The position numbers and the translations under genes were made by a program. Below, piece by piece: positions 25,971 to 34,809 of a stretch of 64,000 bases of DNA. A model generated the notes under the pieces. That model saw only the letters and a list, made by a program, of their open reading frames with translations. It ran no database searches and was not told where the DNA came from. Within the stretch, counting starts at the first letter, position 1; the number at the start of each line of letters is the position of its first letter. The stretch covers positions 248,001-312,000 of the forward strand of contig CAWKMN010000006.1 of NCBI GenBank assembly GCA_963850765.1, read 5' to 3'. This DNA comes from CAWKMN01 sp963850765 (GTDB taxonomy: Bacteria; Chloroflexota; Anaerolineae; Aggregatilineales; Aggregatilineaceae).

Positions 25971-26944
25971 GCCAGGAACCTCCGTAATCGGGGGAAGCGG
26001 TGCCGCAGCCACCCGACAGCACCCGCCGGAATGAACAGGATGATCAGCAGCAGCAGCGCCCCCGCCACCGAGAGCTGAATGTCTTTGAACACGCTGCTGG
26101 TGAGCAGATAACCGCGCAGCCGCTGGTAACCCGCCGCGCCTAACACCGGCCCGATCACGGTTCCGAAGCCGCCCAGCATGACCATCACCAGGTATTCGAT
26201 CGACGAGTGGAGTCGGAACGCCTGTGAGGGTTCGATATTGCCATTTTTGAAGAAGAAGATCACGCCCATCGCGCCGGGCAGAATCGCCGACAGCACGTAA
26301 GCCCAGGTTTTGACGCGCGGCGTAATGACGCCCATCACTTCCGCCGCGTCTTCATCTTCCCGGATTGCCAACAGGCCCAGCCCGAATTTGCTGGTGCGCA
26401 CCATATAGCTCAGCAGCACATTCACCAGGGCCAATCCGATCACCAGATAATAGGTCAGCCACAGCGCATCGCGCGCGCCGCCGTAGTCGCGGTACACGCG
26501 GAAGTTCAGCGACAGCCCGGTCGCACCCCCAAACAGATCGAACTGGTTGACAAAAGCGCGCATGGCCTCATTAACGCCGATCGTCGCCAGCGCAAAATAG
26601 GCCCCGCGCAGCCGCAGCAGCGCCCGGCCCAACAGCAGGGCCAGCACGCCGGCAGCGGCTCCCCCGGCGGCCATGGCCGGCCACAGCATCCACTCCTGTT
26701 CGATGATCAGATACAGGCCGACGTAGCCCCCCAGGCCAAAAAAGACGATGTGCCCAAAGCTCACATATCCGGTGTAGCCGAGCAGGATGTTGAGGCTGCT
26801 CGCCAGGACCACGGAACGCAGGATAGTAAAGATCTCTTCGCGCACGGCATCGCTCTCGGTATAGATCGGCCACACGCCCAACAGCGCAACAACCGCTAAT
26901 GCCAACCACAGACCCGGATTACTCAGGTTGCGCACGACGCTCAT
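25967..26944 (-). CDS. livM: Branched-chain amino-acid-type ABC permease
   Basis: This 325-residue membrane protein has about nine to ten hydrophobic helices and LivM hallmarks: NILLGYTGYVSFGHIVFFG (residues about 52-70), GLGLLAIREDEDAAEVMG (the cytoplasmic loop meeting LivG/LivF) and MVMLGGFGTVIGPVLGA. It forms the channel with LivH. Its ATG overlaps the livH stop and its stop overlaps the livG start, so the operon is tightly coupled. Confidence 0.94.
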   Translation of the reverse strand: MSVVRNLSNPGLWLALAVVALLGVWPIYTESDAVREEIFTILRSVVLASSLNILLGYTGYVSFGHIVFFGLGGYVGLYLIIEQEWMLWPAMAAGGAAAGVLALLLGRALLRLRGAYFALATIGVNEAMRAFVNQFDLFGGATGLSLNFRVYRDYGGARDALWLTYYLVIGLALVNVLLSYMVRTSKFGLGLLAIREDEDAAEVMGVITPRVKTWAYVLSAILPGAMGVIFFFKNGNIEPSQAFRLHSSIEYLVMVMLGGFGTVIGPVLGAAGYQRLRGYLLTSSVFKDIQLSVAGALLLLIILFIPAGAVGWLRHRFPRLRRFLA

Positions 26945-27795
26945 TTTTTCGTCCCCAGGAGGCCGGTTGGTCGCACGAGAAGGATAATCACGAATAATAC
27001 GAACTCCAGCACCGGAACCCAGGACGTCTCCATAAAGTACGGAATGACGCCCTCAAACACGCCGAGAATCAGACCACCCAGCAGCGCCCCTAGCGGATTG
27101 CCAACTCCGCCCAGGACACCAATCACGAAGCTCTTGAGTTCATACGAGCCGCCGGAGAGGATGGTAAAGGGGAAGAATGTCGCGATCAGTCCTCCCGCGA
27201 TGGCGGCCAGCATCGTCCCCAGTCCAAAGCTGAACGCCAGCACGCGCGCCGAGGGGATGCCCATCAGTTCGGCGGCGGCGCGGTTGTCGGCCACAGCCCG
27301 CACATATTTACCGAGCGTGGTGCGGTAGAGAAAGGTGTACAAAGCGCCCATCACGACCAGCGCGGCCAAGGCCGCCACGACCCGCGTTCCTTGCAGGTTA
27401 ACCGGCCCGACCGTCCGGCCACCCAGCGAATAATCGACATTGCGGAACGAGGTGCTGAACGCCGACGTACCCAGCCCAATGATGATCATATTGACGGAAA
27501 ACGTCGACAGCAGTGTCGAGAGATGCGGGGCGTTGATCACCCGGTGGATGGCGATGACATAGATCACCATACCCATCAGCAGACCGGCCGCGCCAACCAG
27601 CAGCACGCCGAGGTAAGGATTGATCCCCAGATCGAGAAACGCATAATAGACGCCGAACATGCCCAGGGCGATGATCGAGCCGTGCGACAGGTTGATGACG
27701 TTCATCACCCCCCAGATCAAGGTCAGACCCATGGCGGCAATGCTGTACACAAAGCCAATGAGCAGCCCGTCCACGATAAAGGCCAGGATGTCCAT
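26941..27795 (-). CDS. livH: Branched-chain amino-acid-type ABC permease
   Basis: A 284-residue LivH-type channel subunit. Characteristic segments are LTLIWGVMNVINLSHGS near the N-terminus, ADNRAAAELMGI for the ATPase-contact loop, and GVLGGVGNPLGALLGG in the C-terminal half. Two in-frame ATGs (27801, 27795) follow GTGGGAG; the second has the better 8-base spacing and is used. The frame continues open far upstream, but that part crosses the stem-loop region and has no Liv similarity. It lies about 190 bases downstream of the binding-protein gene. Confidence 0.93.
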   Translation of the reverse strand: MDILAFIVDGLLIGFVYSIAAMGLTLIWGVMNVINLSHGSIIALGMFGVYYAFLDLGINPYLGVLLVGAAGLLMGMVIYVIAIHRVINAPHLSTLLSTFSVNMIIIGLGTSAFSTSFRNVDYSLGGRTVGPVNLQGTRVVAALAALVVMGALYTFLYRTTLGKYVRAVADNRAAAELMGIPSARVLAFSFGLGTMLAAIAGGLIATFFPFTILSGGSYELKSFVIGVLGGVGNPLGALLGGLILGVFEGVIPYFMETSWVPVLEFVLFVIILLVRPTGLLGTKK

Positions 27796-27854
27796 CCACA
27801 TATCTCCCACGGAAATCAACAGCGAATAAGGGGCAAACTTGAATCCAGTCCGTG

Positions 27855-27902
27855 GATACGCCTGCCCGCCGCTGAATCGTGCCCACAGCGGGCAGGGGTA
27901 TC
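27855..27902 (-). promoter_or_regulatory. Intercistronic stem-loop between binding protein and livH
   Basis: GATACGCCTGCCCGC (27855-27869) and GCGGGCAGGGGTATC (27888-27902) pair over 14 of 15 positions with an 18-base loop. It lies between the Liv binding-protein gene and livH. No T-run follows on the minus strand, so it probably protects or attenuates the message. Confidence 0.65.
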
Positions 27903-27986
27903 CCATTTTGATGTCCTTATGTTGTTGACGTGTTTCGCGCTGCCGGGGTGACGATTCCGACGGCCTGCCAGCAGCACGACTCTGCC

Positions 27987-29246
27987 TTATTCTCCGCCGA
28001 GAGGGTACACCAGTTCGGCGCTCACAGCTTCCGGCGGCCAGACAATCTGTTTCGCCAGACCGCTGTCGCCCTGCTGCCACTGGACATACATCATCGAGTG
28101 GCCGACCTGCAGACCGTGCTTGTCCTCACTGGTATCAAACTTGATGTGGCCGAAGAACGTCAGAAGATCGAGGTTGTCCAGGGCTTCCGCGACAGCTTCG
28201 CTGTCCACCAAATCGGCATCCTCGATGGCCTTTTGCAGCAGCAGGCCCGCGACGTACCCCCCGGCAGCATGGTAGGAGGGTTCCTCGTCATACGCCGCCT
28301 GATACGCATCAAGAAATTCCTGGCTGGACGGGCCAAAGAAAGGCAGGCCAACCCGTTCGGCGGACGAGGCGTCAATAATGGCAAGCGGCTCCCACTGGCT
28401 TGGCCCAATCACGCCCTGGGCGGCGTCGCCCAACTCGGCAAAACTGGGTTCCGGGGGTGCAACCAGCAGCGCGACGAAGGGTGCCGTGGCCGCTTTCTCA
28501 TACAGTTGGCGGGCGAAGGTGCTGCCGTCCTGGAAATGCCCACCGCCCAGCACAGCATCGGGTGCCTCATCCTGAATTTTGTTGATGAACGCGGCGAAGT
28601 CGGTGGTTCCGGTGTCGTAACCTTCGTTCATCACGATGTTATATTCCAGCTCCTCGGCGTAGGCTTGCAGCGCATTGGCCACGTCGGTGGAGAACTTGTC
28701 GTTCTCGTGGACGATGGCGATATCCTTCGCCTCAGCATCGACCGACGCCAGCAGGTCGAGCGCGCCGGTGAGGTACCGGCTGGCGGGGGTATAGGTCTGG
28801 TAGACGAGGGTAAAACCCTTTTGGTAGGTGCTGTCCGAGGCCGCGCCGCAGGTGATCATCACTTTGCCATATTGTTCGGCGATGATCGCTGAGGCATCGG
28901 TCAGACCGCTGGAATAGGGGCTGATCAGGAAGTCCGCATTATCTTCGGTTGCCAGCCGCGTATAGAGTTCCTGCACGCGATCGGTGCTGGACTCGTCGTC
29001 GTAAAAGACCGACTCGAACTTGATCACCGTGCCGTCGCTGAGGGTGATCCCACCGGCATCATTGACCTGATTGAGCCACAGGTTCAGGCCGTTAATCTGC
29101 CGGGTCAACTCGACATTGTAGTTCCCGGTCTGCGAGGCGGTGAATCCGATTACGACGGTTTCTTCATCTTGTGCGGTGACGCTGGTAGAACTGACAAACA
29201 TCACTAAGAGAGACAGGACTATGAGGAGTACAATTGCACGTTTCAT
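27987..29246 (-). CDS. Liv-type ABC transporter substrate-binding protein
   Basis: A 419-residue exported binding protein of the LivJ/LivK (Peripla_BP_6) family. Signal peptide about 1-26 ending VTAQ, then VVIGFTASQTGNYNVE, WLNQVNDAGGI and EDNADFLISPYSSG in lobe 1, and a lobe-2 segment AIVHENDKFSTDVANA. The length and SSG motif suggest the branch that binds amides or aromatic acids as readily as leucine, so the ligand is open. ATG 29246 is used (GGGAGG upstream); a GTG abuts it. First gene of the leftward Liv operon. Confidence 0.93.
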   Translation of the reverse strand: MKRAIVLLIVLSLLVMFVSSTSVTAQDEETVVIGFTASQTGNYNVELTRQINGLNLWLNQVNDAGGITLSDGTVIKFESVFYDDESSTDRVQELYTRLATEDNADFLISPYSSGLTDASAIIAEQYGKVMITCGAASDSTYQKGFTLVYQTYTPASRYLTGALDLLASVDAEAKDIAIVHENDKFSTDVANALQAYAEELEYNIVMNEGYDTGTTDFAAFINKIQDEAPDAVLGGGHFQDGSTFARQLYEKAATAPFVALLVAPPEPSFAELGDAAQGVIGPSQWEPLAIIDASSAERVGLPFFGPSSQEFLDAYQAAYDEEPSYHAAGGYVAGLLLQKAIEDADLVDSEAVAEALDNLDLLTFFGHIKFDTSEDKHGLQVGHSMMYVQWQQGDSGLAKQIVWPPEAVSAELVYPLGGE

Positions 29247-29550
29247 CACGACCTCCCAAAAAATAGAATAACCTGACTTTAGGACGAGCGTCGGACGAGA
29301 ATCCCCACCCTGTTCTCCAGTTCTGTGAACCCCAGCTACAGCGGGAGCATAACCGCTATATTGGTTATCAGTATATGCAATTTGCTTGGCATGGGAAATG
29401 CATCAATGCGCGTGGGTGCATGTTGGCGTCGTTGTGCGGATGCGGATCCACCGCCTGTTCGGGTGCCTGTGGTAAATGGAGTAGGGAGCATGATAGAATC
29501 AGAGAACAATCGTTCTGGTTTTTTCTCTGATATGCACGCTTGAGGTTGCC
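29247..29550. other. Intergenic region between divergent Liv operon and DUF5655 gene
   Basis: About 300 bases without a supported gene. It must hold the leftward Liv promoter. The AT-rich segment around 29360-29385 (TATATTGGTTATCAGTATAT) is the best place for it, but spacing of the candidate hexamers is not convincing. No repeat or RNA gene is seen. Confidence 0.4.
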
Positions 29551-30117
29551 ATGAACAACGTTCGAGACTGGCGTGAGACCAGGTCAAACTGGATCCGTGC
29601 CCTCGAAGAGAGCACCGGCGACGATTTGGATACCTGGAACAGACGAATCCAGCGCGAAGCGTTTCGCGACGAGCAAAGCCTGCGCGGCTGGCTCGCGCGG
29701 CAGGGTGTGACCGGATACGCTCAGTCGCTGCTGGTCATGGAGCGCTTTGGCTATCCAGACTTCATGTCCGCTTCAGCCGAGCAGTTGATCGATGGACAAT
29801 ACGCTGATCGCCCTCAATTGCGACCGATCTTCGACGCCATCGTCAACGCGGTCCTGGAGTTCGGTGAGGTCATCGTACAGGTTCGCAAGACGTATGTCTC
29901 ACTCGTCTCACCGCGCAGGACGTTCGCGCGGATACAGCCCACGACGAAAACCCGCCTGGATCTGGGGCTCCGGCTCGAAGGACAGAAGGCCGGCGGTCGT
30001 CTTCAACCTTCGAAGATACACGAGACGATGAGACTCCAGATCAGCCTTACTTCAGTGGAACAGGTGGATGCCGAGGTACTGCGCTGGCTGCGGCAAGCAT
30101 ATGACGAGAATGGTTAG
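29551..30117 (+). CDS. DUF4287/DUF5655-type protein of unknown function
   Basis: A 188-residue soluble protein. The N-terminal half (about 40-75, WLARQGVTGYAQSLLVMERFG) matches DUF4287, and the C-terminal half (about 88-185, with VRKTYVSLVSPRRTFARIQP and RLDLGLRLEG) matches DUF5655, a common pairing in small proteins whose role is unknown. GAGG lies before the ATG. It stands alone between two transport operons and shares no operon with either. Confidence 0.8.
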   Translation: MNNVRDWRETRSNWIRALEESTGDDLDTWNRRIQREAFRDEQSLRGWLARQGVTGYAQSLLVMERFGYPDFMSASAEQLIDGQYADRPQLRPIFDAIVNAVLEFGEVIVQVRKTYVSLVSPRRTFARIQPTTKTRLDLGLRLEGQKAGGRLQPSKIHETMRLQISLTSVEQVDAEVLRWLRQAYDENG

Positions 30118-30424
30118 GCTCAGTTAAGCATTCAGCTCGCCACAATGGCATGGAAGGGAGGAAAAACCATTACTCCCAGACAATCGACGTTCATTGAGCG
30201 CGCCGCGAGGATCAGCTGCGGACCGGGAACCGCAGCCGGATCACTGTCCCCTCTATTTTGACGGCCTGAGCCGCATGTGCTACACTGCGTAAGTTGCCGA
30301 TCCTAACTAACTGGCGTTTTGAACCAAAGTTGCCGTGTGTTTGGCCCAGGAGTATACTCGTTTTGAGTTCAAGTATACTTCTGGCTGTTCGGTTCGTCAG
30401 TCAGCAAATGCACTGGAGGACATT
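30118..30424 (+). promoter_or_regulatory. Intergenic region carrying two promoters and paired palindromes
   Basis: No gene. A 7-base-pair hairpin (GCTGCGG/CCGCAGC, 30215-30236) may end the DUF5655 transcript. Promoter 1 is TTGACG (30258-30263), 17 bases, TACACT (30281-30286). Promoter 2 is TTGCCG (30330-30335), 17 bases, TATACT (30353-30358). The self-complementary octamer AGTATACT occurs at 30351-30358, on the second -10, and again at 30372-30379, 21 bases on (two helical turns), suggesting an operator for a dimeric or tetrameric repressor. Confidence 0.6.
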
Positions 30425-31693
30425 GTGAAAAAGCTGCTCGTATTTGTTGTTTTGCTCGCACTGGTTGTTTCTCTTGCTCCGGCAGTCTCGGCCCAGGAGA
30501 CCGTATCGCTGGTCATGGGATCCTGGCGCGTGGACGATGTCGCGCAGATGGAAACCATCCTGGCTGCCTTCCACGAGGCATACCCGAACATCGAGATCAC
30601 CTTTGATCCGACCAACCCGCCCGACTATAACGCGACGCTGCAAAGCCAGTTCGAGACCGGCACGGCCCCGGACGTGATGTACCTGCGCTCGTTCGCGACG
30701 GGTCGCGGCCTGTGGGACCAGGGCTTCCTGGCCGACATTTCCGACCTGCCCGGCCTGCACGAGAACTTCACACCCGAAGCGCTCTCGGTGTGGGCGACCG
30801 AAGATGGCATCAACTACGGCGTGCCGTTTATCGCGGTGTCGCACGGTATCTACTACAACGTCGACCTGTTCAACGAACTGGGCATCGCAATCCCGCAGAC
30901 CTGGGAAGAACTGCTGGCCGCGGCGCAGACCCTGAAAGACAACGGGTATGATGCGTTCGCCAACGCGAGCGGCGATCCCTGGACGATTGCGGAGATCGTG
31001 TTCATGAACCTCGCCCCGACGTTTATCGGCGGCTATGAAGGCCGTATGGCCTATCTGAACGGCGAGCGCTGCTTCAACGATGAGCACGCCGTCGCCGCGT
31101 TCCAGGCCGTGGCCGATCTCGCGCCTTATGTGCCGGAAGATCAGGCGGCGCTGGTCTACTATGACAGCCAGCAAATCTTCCTGATGGGCGAGGCAGGCAT
31201 GTGGTTGGGCGGCTCGTGGGACATCCCGTTCTTCGAGTCCGAAGCGCCCGATTTTGAGTGGAGCGTGTTCGCCGTGCCCGCACCCGAAGGCCAGGAAGAA
31301 GAATATGTGACCTTCCACCTGGATGCCGGGATGGGCATTAATGCGGCGACCGAGCACCCCGAAGAAGCGCGCCTGTTCCTCGAATGGATGACGACGGCAG
31401 ATTTCGCCTCGCTGCTCGGCAACCAACTGCCTGGCTTCTTCCCGATGCGGATGGAAGCGCCCGTGCTGGAAAACCAGCATGCCGATACGTTCCTGAAGCT
31501 GAACGAAGGGCGCGGGCTGGATGTACGTTGGGCGTGGGAAGGGCTGCTGGCGGGGACGCCGGACGGCTACACGCTGATGCAGGATAACGCGATTGGCGTG
31601 CTGGCCGGCGAGATCACGCCCCAGGAAGCGGCGGATAACCTGCAAAACGGGCTGGCCGAGTGGTTTGAACCGGCCCAGACCTGCGGCGGTTAA
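30425..31693 (+). CDS. CUT1 sugar ABC transporter substrate-binding protein
   Basis: The 422-residue extracellular binding protein starts at GTG 30425 (GGAGGA four bases upstream), giving the signal peptide VKKLLVFVVLLALVVSLAP. Family-1 features include FHEAYPNIEITFDP, GTAPDVMYLRSF and ISHGIYYNVDLF-like lobe motifs. A longer open frame from 30335 lies inside the promoter region and is rejected. It is followed by a strong terminator-like hairpin, then two permease genes. The ligand is unknown, since no enzyme gene accompanies this transporter. Confidence 0.94.
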   Translation: MKKLLVFVVLLALVVSLAPAVSAQETVSLVMGSWRVDDVAQMETILAAFHEAYPNIEITFDPTNPPDYNATLQSQFETGTAPDVMYLRSFATGRGLWDQGFLADISDLPGLHENFTPEALSVWATEDGINYGVPFIAVSHGIYYNVDLFNELGIAIPQTWEELLAAAQTLKDNGYDAFANASGDPWTIAEIVFMNLAPTFIGGYEGRMAYLNGERCFNDEHAVAAFQAVADLAPYVPEDQAALVYYDSQQIFLMGEAGMWLGGSWDIPFFESEAPDFEWSVFAVPAPEGQEEEYVTFHLDAGMGINAATEHPEEARLFLEWMTTADFASLLGNQLPGFFPMRMEAPVLENQHADTFLKLNEGRGLDVRWAWEGLLAGTPDGYTLMQDNAIGVLAGEITPQEAADNLQNGLAEWFEPAQTCGG

Positions 31694-31775
31694 CGGATAA
31701 CTGGGCGGTACACCGTCGTCATGGTGGCGTCGCCGCTCAGCTTCGCCATTCGTGATGCCGCACTGAAACAACATG

Positions 31776-31810
31776 TCCCCCTCTTCAGGTTAAGTTAAGA
31801 GGGGGATTTT
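31776..31810 (+). terminator. Terminator-like stem-loop after binding-protein gene
   Basis: TCCCCCTCTT (31776-31785) and AAGAGGGGGA (31797-31806) form a perfect 10-base-pair stem with an 11-base loop, followed by TTTT. It is the best intrinsic terminator in the window, yet it lies between a binding-protein gene and its permease genes, so partial termination is likely. Confidence 0.8.
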
Positions 31811-31871
31811 CTCTATACGGCGGGTGAGGCCGGTCAATCATGTGCGCCATTATTTTCAACAGGTAGAGCGT

Positions 31872-32855
31872 ATGAAATCCTCTACGGACGCGATACAGAG
31901 CTCGCTAAAAGCCGTTGGGCTGACAGGCGACTGGCAAGCGCCGCGCCGCCGGGCCTGGATCGCCTTTTTGATCCCGGCGCTGGTGGTATATACCGTGTTT
32001 ATGGCCTATCCGCTGGTGAACGCGCTGCGCCTGAGCTTTTATACCGGCACCGGGCTGCGCCCCGATGAATTTGTCGGCCTGGACAATTATCGCGAGCTTT
32101 TCTCCGATACGCTGTGGAACGACCGCTTCACCAATGCGCTGGAAAATACGTTTATCTTTTTCGCTGTGCATATGCTGGTGCAAAACTCGTTGGGGCTGCT
32201 GTTCGCCACGCTGATCGCCAACACCAGCCTGTTCGGGCGCAACCTCTACCGCACGATCATTTTTATCCCGGCCACTATGTCAGTCCTGCTGACGGCGTTT
32301 CTCTGGCGGTTGATCCTCAACCCGCGCTGGGGGATGCTCAAGGTGCTGATGGAGGAGATCGGCAAGCCGGACTGGTTCCGCGCGTGGCTGGGCGATGAAA
32401 AATGGGCGCTGATTGCTGTGTCGCTGGTGTCGTCGTGGCAGTGGGTCGGTCTGCCGACGATGATGTTCCTGGCCGGGTTCATCAATATTCCCGACGAACT
32501 GAGCGAAGCCGCCCGGGTCGATGGCGCAAACGCGTTCCAGATCTGGGGGCGAGTCAAGGTTCCGCTGCTACGCCCGATAATCGGGATGGTAGCCATACTG
32601 ACCTTTATCGGGAACTTCAATGCGTTTGACGTGGTGTACGCCATGATGGGGGCCACTGGTCCGCCCAACTACTCCACGGACATCATGGGTACCTTCTTCT
32701 ACCGCACGGCGATTGCGGGTGAGCACCCTGTTGCACGGCCGGAGATGGGCATCGGTGCAGCCGTTGCGACGATTACGTTCCTGATCCTGATGACCGGCGT
32801 CACGATCTGGTTGGTCTATACTCGGCGGCGCGGCGGGGAGGTCCAGTTCGGATGA
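31872..32855 (+). CDS. CUT1 sugar ABC transporter permease (MalF type)
   Basis: A 327-residue permease with six membrane helices starting at WIAFLIPALVVYTVF and an EAA loop (LSEAARVDGANAFQIWGRVKVP region). The ATG at 31872 begins MKSSTDAIQ and has AGGT about nine bases upstream; an upstream ATG-like extension falls in the leader after the terminator. It overlaps the next permease by four bases (ATGA). No ATPase gene is present. Its partner permease is truncated, so the transporter may not work as it stands. Confidence 0.92.
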   Translation: MKSSTDAIQSSLKAVGLTGDWQAPRRRAWIAFLIPALVVYTVFMAYPLVNALRLSFYTGTGLRPDEFVGLDNYRELFSDTLWNDRFTNALENTFIFFAVHMLVQNSLGLLFATLIANTSLFGRNLYRTIIFIPATMSVLLTAFLWRLILNPRWGMLKVLMEEIGKPDWFRAWLGDEKWALIAVSLVSSWQWVGLPTMMFLAGFINIPDELSEAARVDGANAFQIWGRVKVPLLRPIIGMVAILTFIGNFNAFDVVYAMMGATGPPNYSTDIMGTFFYRTAIAGEHPVARPEMGIGAAVATITFLILMTGVTIWLVYTRRRGGEVQFG

Positions 32856-33505
32856 TTGATGTGCTGACCTTCATTGTCGAACACAGCACGCAGATCGCGT
32901 GGATCGCGTTCTGCGCGGCGGTCGGTGGATTCTTTACGCCGCGTTTCTCCGCGCGTTACGCGCAGAACGTGGACGTGGACACCTGGACGGGCGCGTTGGT
33001 TGGGGCCGCGGTGGCGATCCTCACGGCAGGATTGCTCGACAGTACGGCTGGGCGTGTGATCGGGCTGGCGATCCTGGCCGGCGTGATGGCGGCCTACTGG
33101 CTGGTCGTGCTGCGCCGCGTGCCACGAGGCGCGCGCCGGTCCAACTGGCTGCTGGACCATACCCTGCGGCGCTACCGGTTTGATACGTTTTTCGGACATT
33201 TTGTCTCACATGTGATCCTGCTCACGTGGTCGCTGATCGTGCTGGCCCCCATCTGGACGATGCTGGTGAACTCGCTGAAGGACAAGCGCGACATCTTCCG
33301 CACGCCCTTCGATTGGCCCGGCAGCGACGCCTTCACCACCGCCGGGTACGAAAGCGCGTGGGTAGATGGCAAGTTCGACGTCTATTTCCAGAACAGCCTG
33401 ATCGTAACCGTGTCGTCGCTGATGCTGATCCTGGCGCTGGGGTCAAGCCGGCACACCTTCCAGTTTGCCCACCAGGCTCATCGCACGCATTTCTACCTGT
33501 GTTGA
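32852..33505 (+). pseudogene. CUT1 permease (MalG type), truncated
   Basis: Only 217 residues remain. The N-terminus has two or three extra hydrophobic segments (about 5-25, 48-62, 68-88), an unusual extension for MalG. The normal permease start follows: VSHVILLTWSLIVLAPIWTMLVNSLK, then NSLIVTVSSLMLILALGS. At that point (about 33440) similarity ends and a short tail of His-rich sequence runs into a stop. The EAA loop and four further helices are missing, and no remnant is found downstream. The promoter of the next operon begins at 33502, so a deletion or a misassembly joined the two regions. Confidence 0.75.
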
Positions 33506-33548
33506 CACTCCTACAGAACCGATATATCATTCATCTAAACGATTAGAT
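33502..33548 (+). promoter_or_regulatory. Promoter and operator of the arabinoside operon
   Basis: TTGACA (33502-33507), 17 bases, TATCAT (33525-33530) is a near-consensus sigma-70-type promoter overlapping the end of the truncated permease gene. ATCTAAACGATTAGAT (33533-33548) is a CG-centred palindrome with one mismatch per half, placed on the expected transcript start; a LacI protein, probably the one at 39.8 kb, could bind there. Confidence 0.72.
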
Positions 33549-33567
33549 CACTTTCGCAGTACCCTCA

Positions 33568-34569
33568 GTGAAGATTATTATGCGGCGCGAACGAGTCGTT
33601 GAGGATGGACTAGAAGCGGTCCGAATCACCGGGCATGACCTGGCTCTTCAAGTCATCCCCCAACTCGGCTGCAAGATCAGTTCGTTGACCTGGCATGGTC
33701 GAGAGGTACTGGCTCGCAACCCGCGCAAACCGTTCCGGCTCGCCGAATATGGTGCTCCCTATTCAGATTACGATGCAAGTGGTTTTGATGAGTGCTTCCC
33801 CACCATAGGCCCATGCCTTTATCCTGAACCCCCTCTCACCGGCATTGAAGCGCCCGACCATGGCGAATTGTGGTCTATCCCCTGGACCGAAGCGTCCTGC
33901 GAGAATGGCCTATGCTTCCATGTCAAGGGCATCCGCTTCCCGTACCTGTTCACTCGGTGGATCGAGCTTCCAGATTTTGGCCACATTCGCCTGCGTTACG
34001 AGGTCACGAACCTTGTCGATGAGTCGTTCAGGTGCATGTGGTCGGCGCACCCACTGCTTAAGCTCCGTCCCGGAATGATGATCCATCTGCCTGACAGAGT
34101 CAGTGTTAGAGTCGATTGGTCCAAGCAGGGGCGACTGGGCCAGCTGCTCGACATGCACCCCTGGCCGGTTACCAGAGATAGCACCGGGTATCCTGTTGAC
34201 CTCAGCCAGATCCTGCCGGAGAGTGTGGCGCTGGTGGACAAGCTGTACACAGAACGCCTGCAAGAAGGCTGGTGCGCGCTGCACGATCCCGAAGATGGCT
34301 ACTACGTCGCCATGCTGTTCTCACCGGACGACATCCCTTACGTTGGATTATCCATCAATCTGGGCGGGTGGCCGGTGGACGGGCCGGGTTACTACAACCT
34401 GGGGCTGGAGCCCTGCAACGGTTATCCCGACAGATTGGATATCGCCATTGAGCGCGGACGCAGTATCACACTCCCTGCGCGCGATTCGCTGAAGTGGGAA
34501 TGGAATCTTTTTGTGGGGCAGACGGATGATCTGACCTCGGAACTCACCCGACTAGGCGGATTATTGTGA
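33568..34569 (+). CDS. Galactose-mutarotase-like protein (aldose epimerase superfamily)
   Basis: A 333-residue soluble protein with a beta-supersandwich pattern like aldose 1-epimerase and related sugar-binding proteins: VIPQLGCKISSLTWHGREVL near the start, SGFDECFPTIG at about 70-80, WSAHPLLKLRPG near 158 and LEPCNGYPDRLDIA near 290. The histidine in SAHP and glutamate in LEPCNG fit the catalytic pair of mutarotases, but the branch is not one I can name. It starts at GTG 33568 or ATG 33580, both with weak ribosome-binding sites. As first gene of the GH127 operon it may interconvert arabinose anomers. Confidence 0.72.
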   Translation: MKIIMRRERVVEDGLEAVRITGHDLALQVIPQLGCKISSLTWHGREVLARNPRKPFRLAEYGAPYSDYDASGFDECFPTIGPCLYPEPPLTGIEAPDHGELWSIPWTEASCENGLCFHVKGIRFPYLFTRWIELPDFGHIRLRYEVTNLVDESFRCMWSAHPLLKLRPGMMIHLPDRVSVRVDWSKQGRLGQLLDMHPWPVTRDSTGYPVDLSQILPESVALVDKLYTERLQEGWCALHDPEDGYYVAMLFSPDDIPYVGLSINLGGWPVDGPGYYNLGLEPCNGYPDRLDIAIERGRSITLPARDSLKWEWNLFVGQTDDLTSELTRLGGLL

Positions 34570-34809
34570 AGGTTGACCTGACTTCGACGGCAGGTTTTCC
34601 CCTGCAACCGGATACGGAGGCTTCAGACATAGTTACGGAGGATGGGGTTCGCTTTATCGCGTAGTACAAGTTGGTCTATCGCAGCGGCACTTTAGGCCGA
34701 AAAGCATGAACATGCCCGGTTGACGCGGCCGCTCAGGAGCTTATGACTATTTGTCCCTCCCTAAGGGAAAAAGTGTCGGCCATTCGTTCGATCATGTGGA
34801 GTCTACTTT

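Noticed and set aside
30215..30236. GCTGCGG/CCGCAGC hairpin as a firm terminator
   Set aside because: The stem is short and no T-run follows directly, so it is mentioned only as a weak candidate.
30335..30424. N-terminal extension of the binding-protein gene at 30425
   Set aside because: It overlaps the second promoter and palindromes, lacks a signal-peptide character, and GTG 30425 has a far better ribosome-binding site.
34570..34809. Possible small gene or remnant between the mutarotase-like and GH127 genes
   Set aside because: No frame with a start, ribosome-binding site and recognisable sequence was found; a few short hairpins only.
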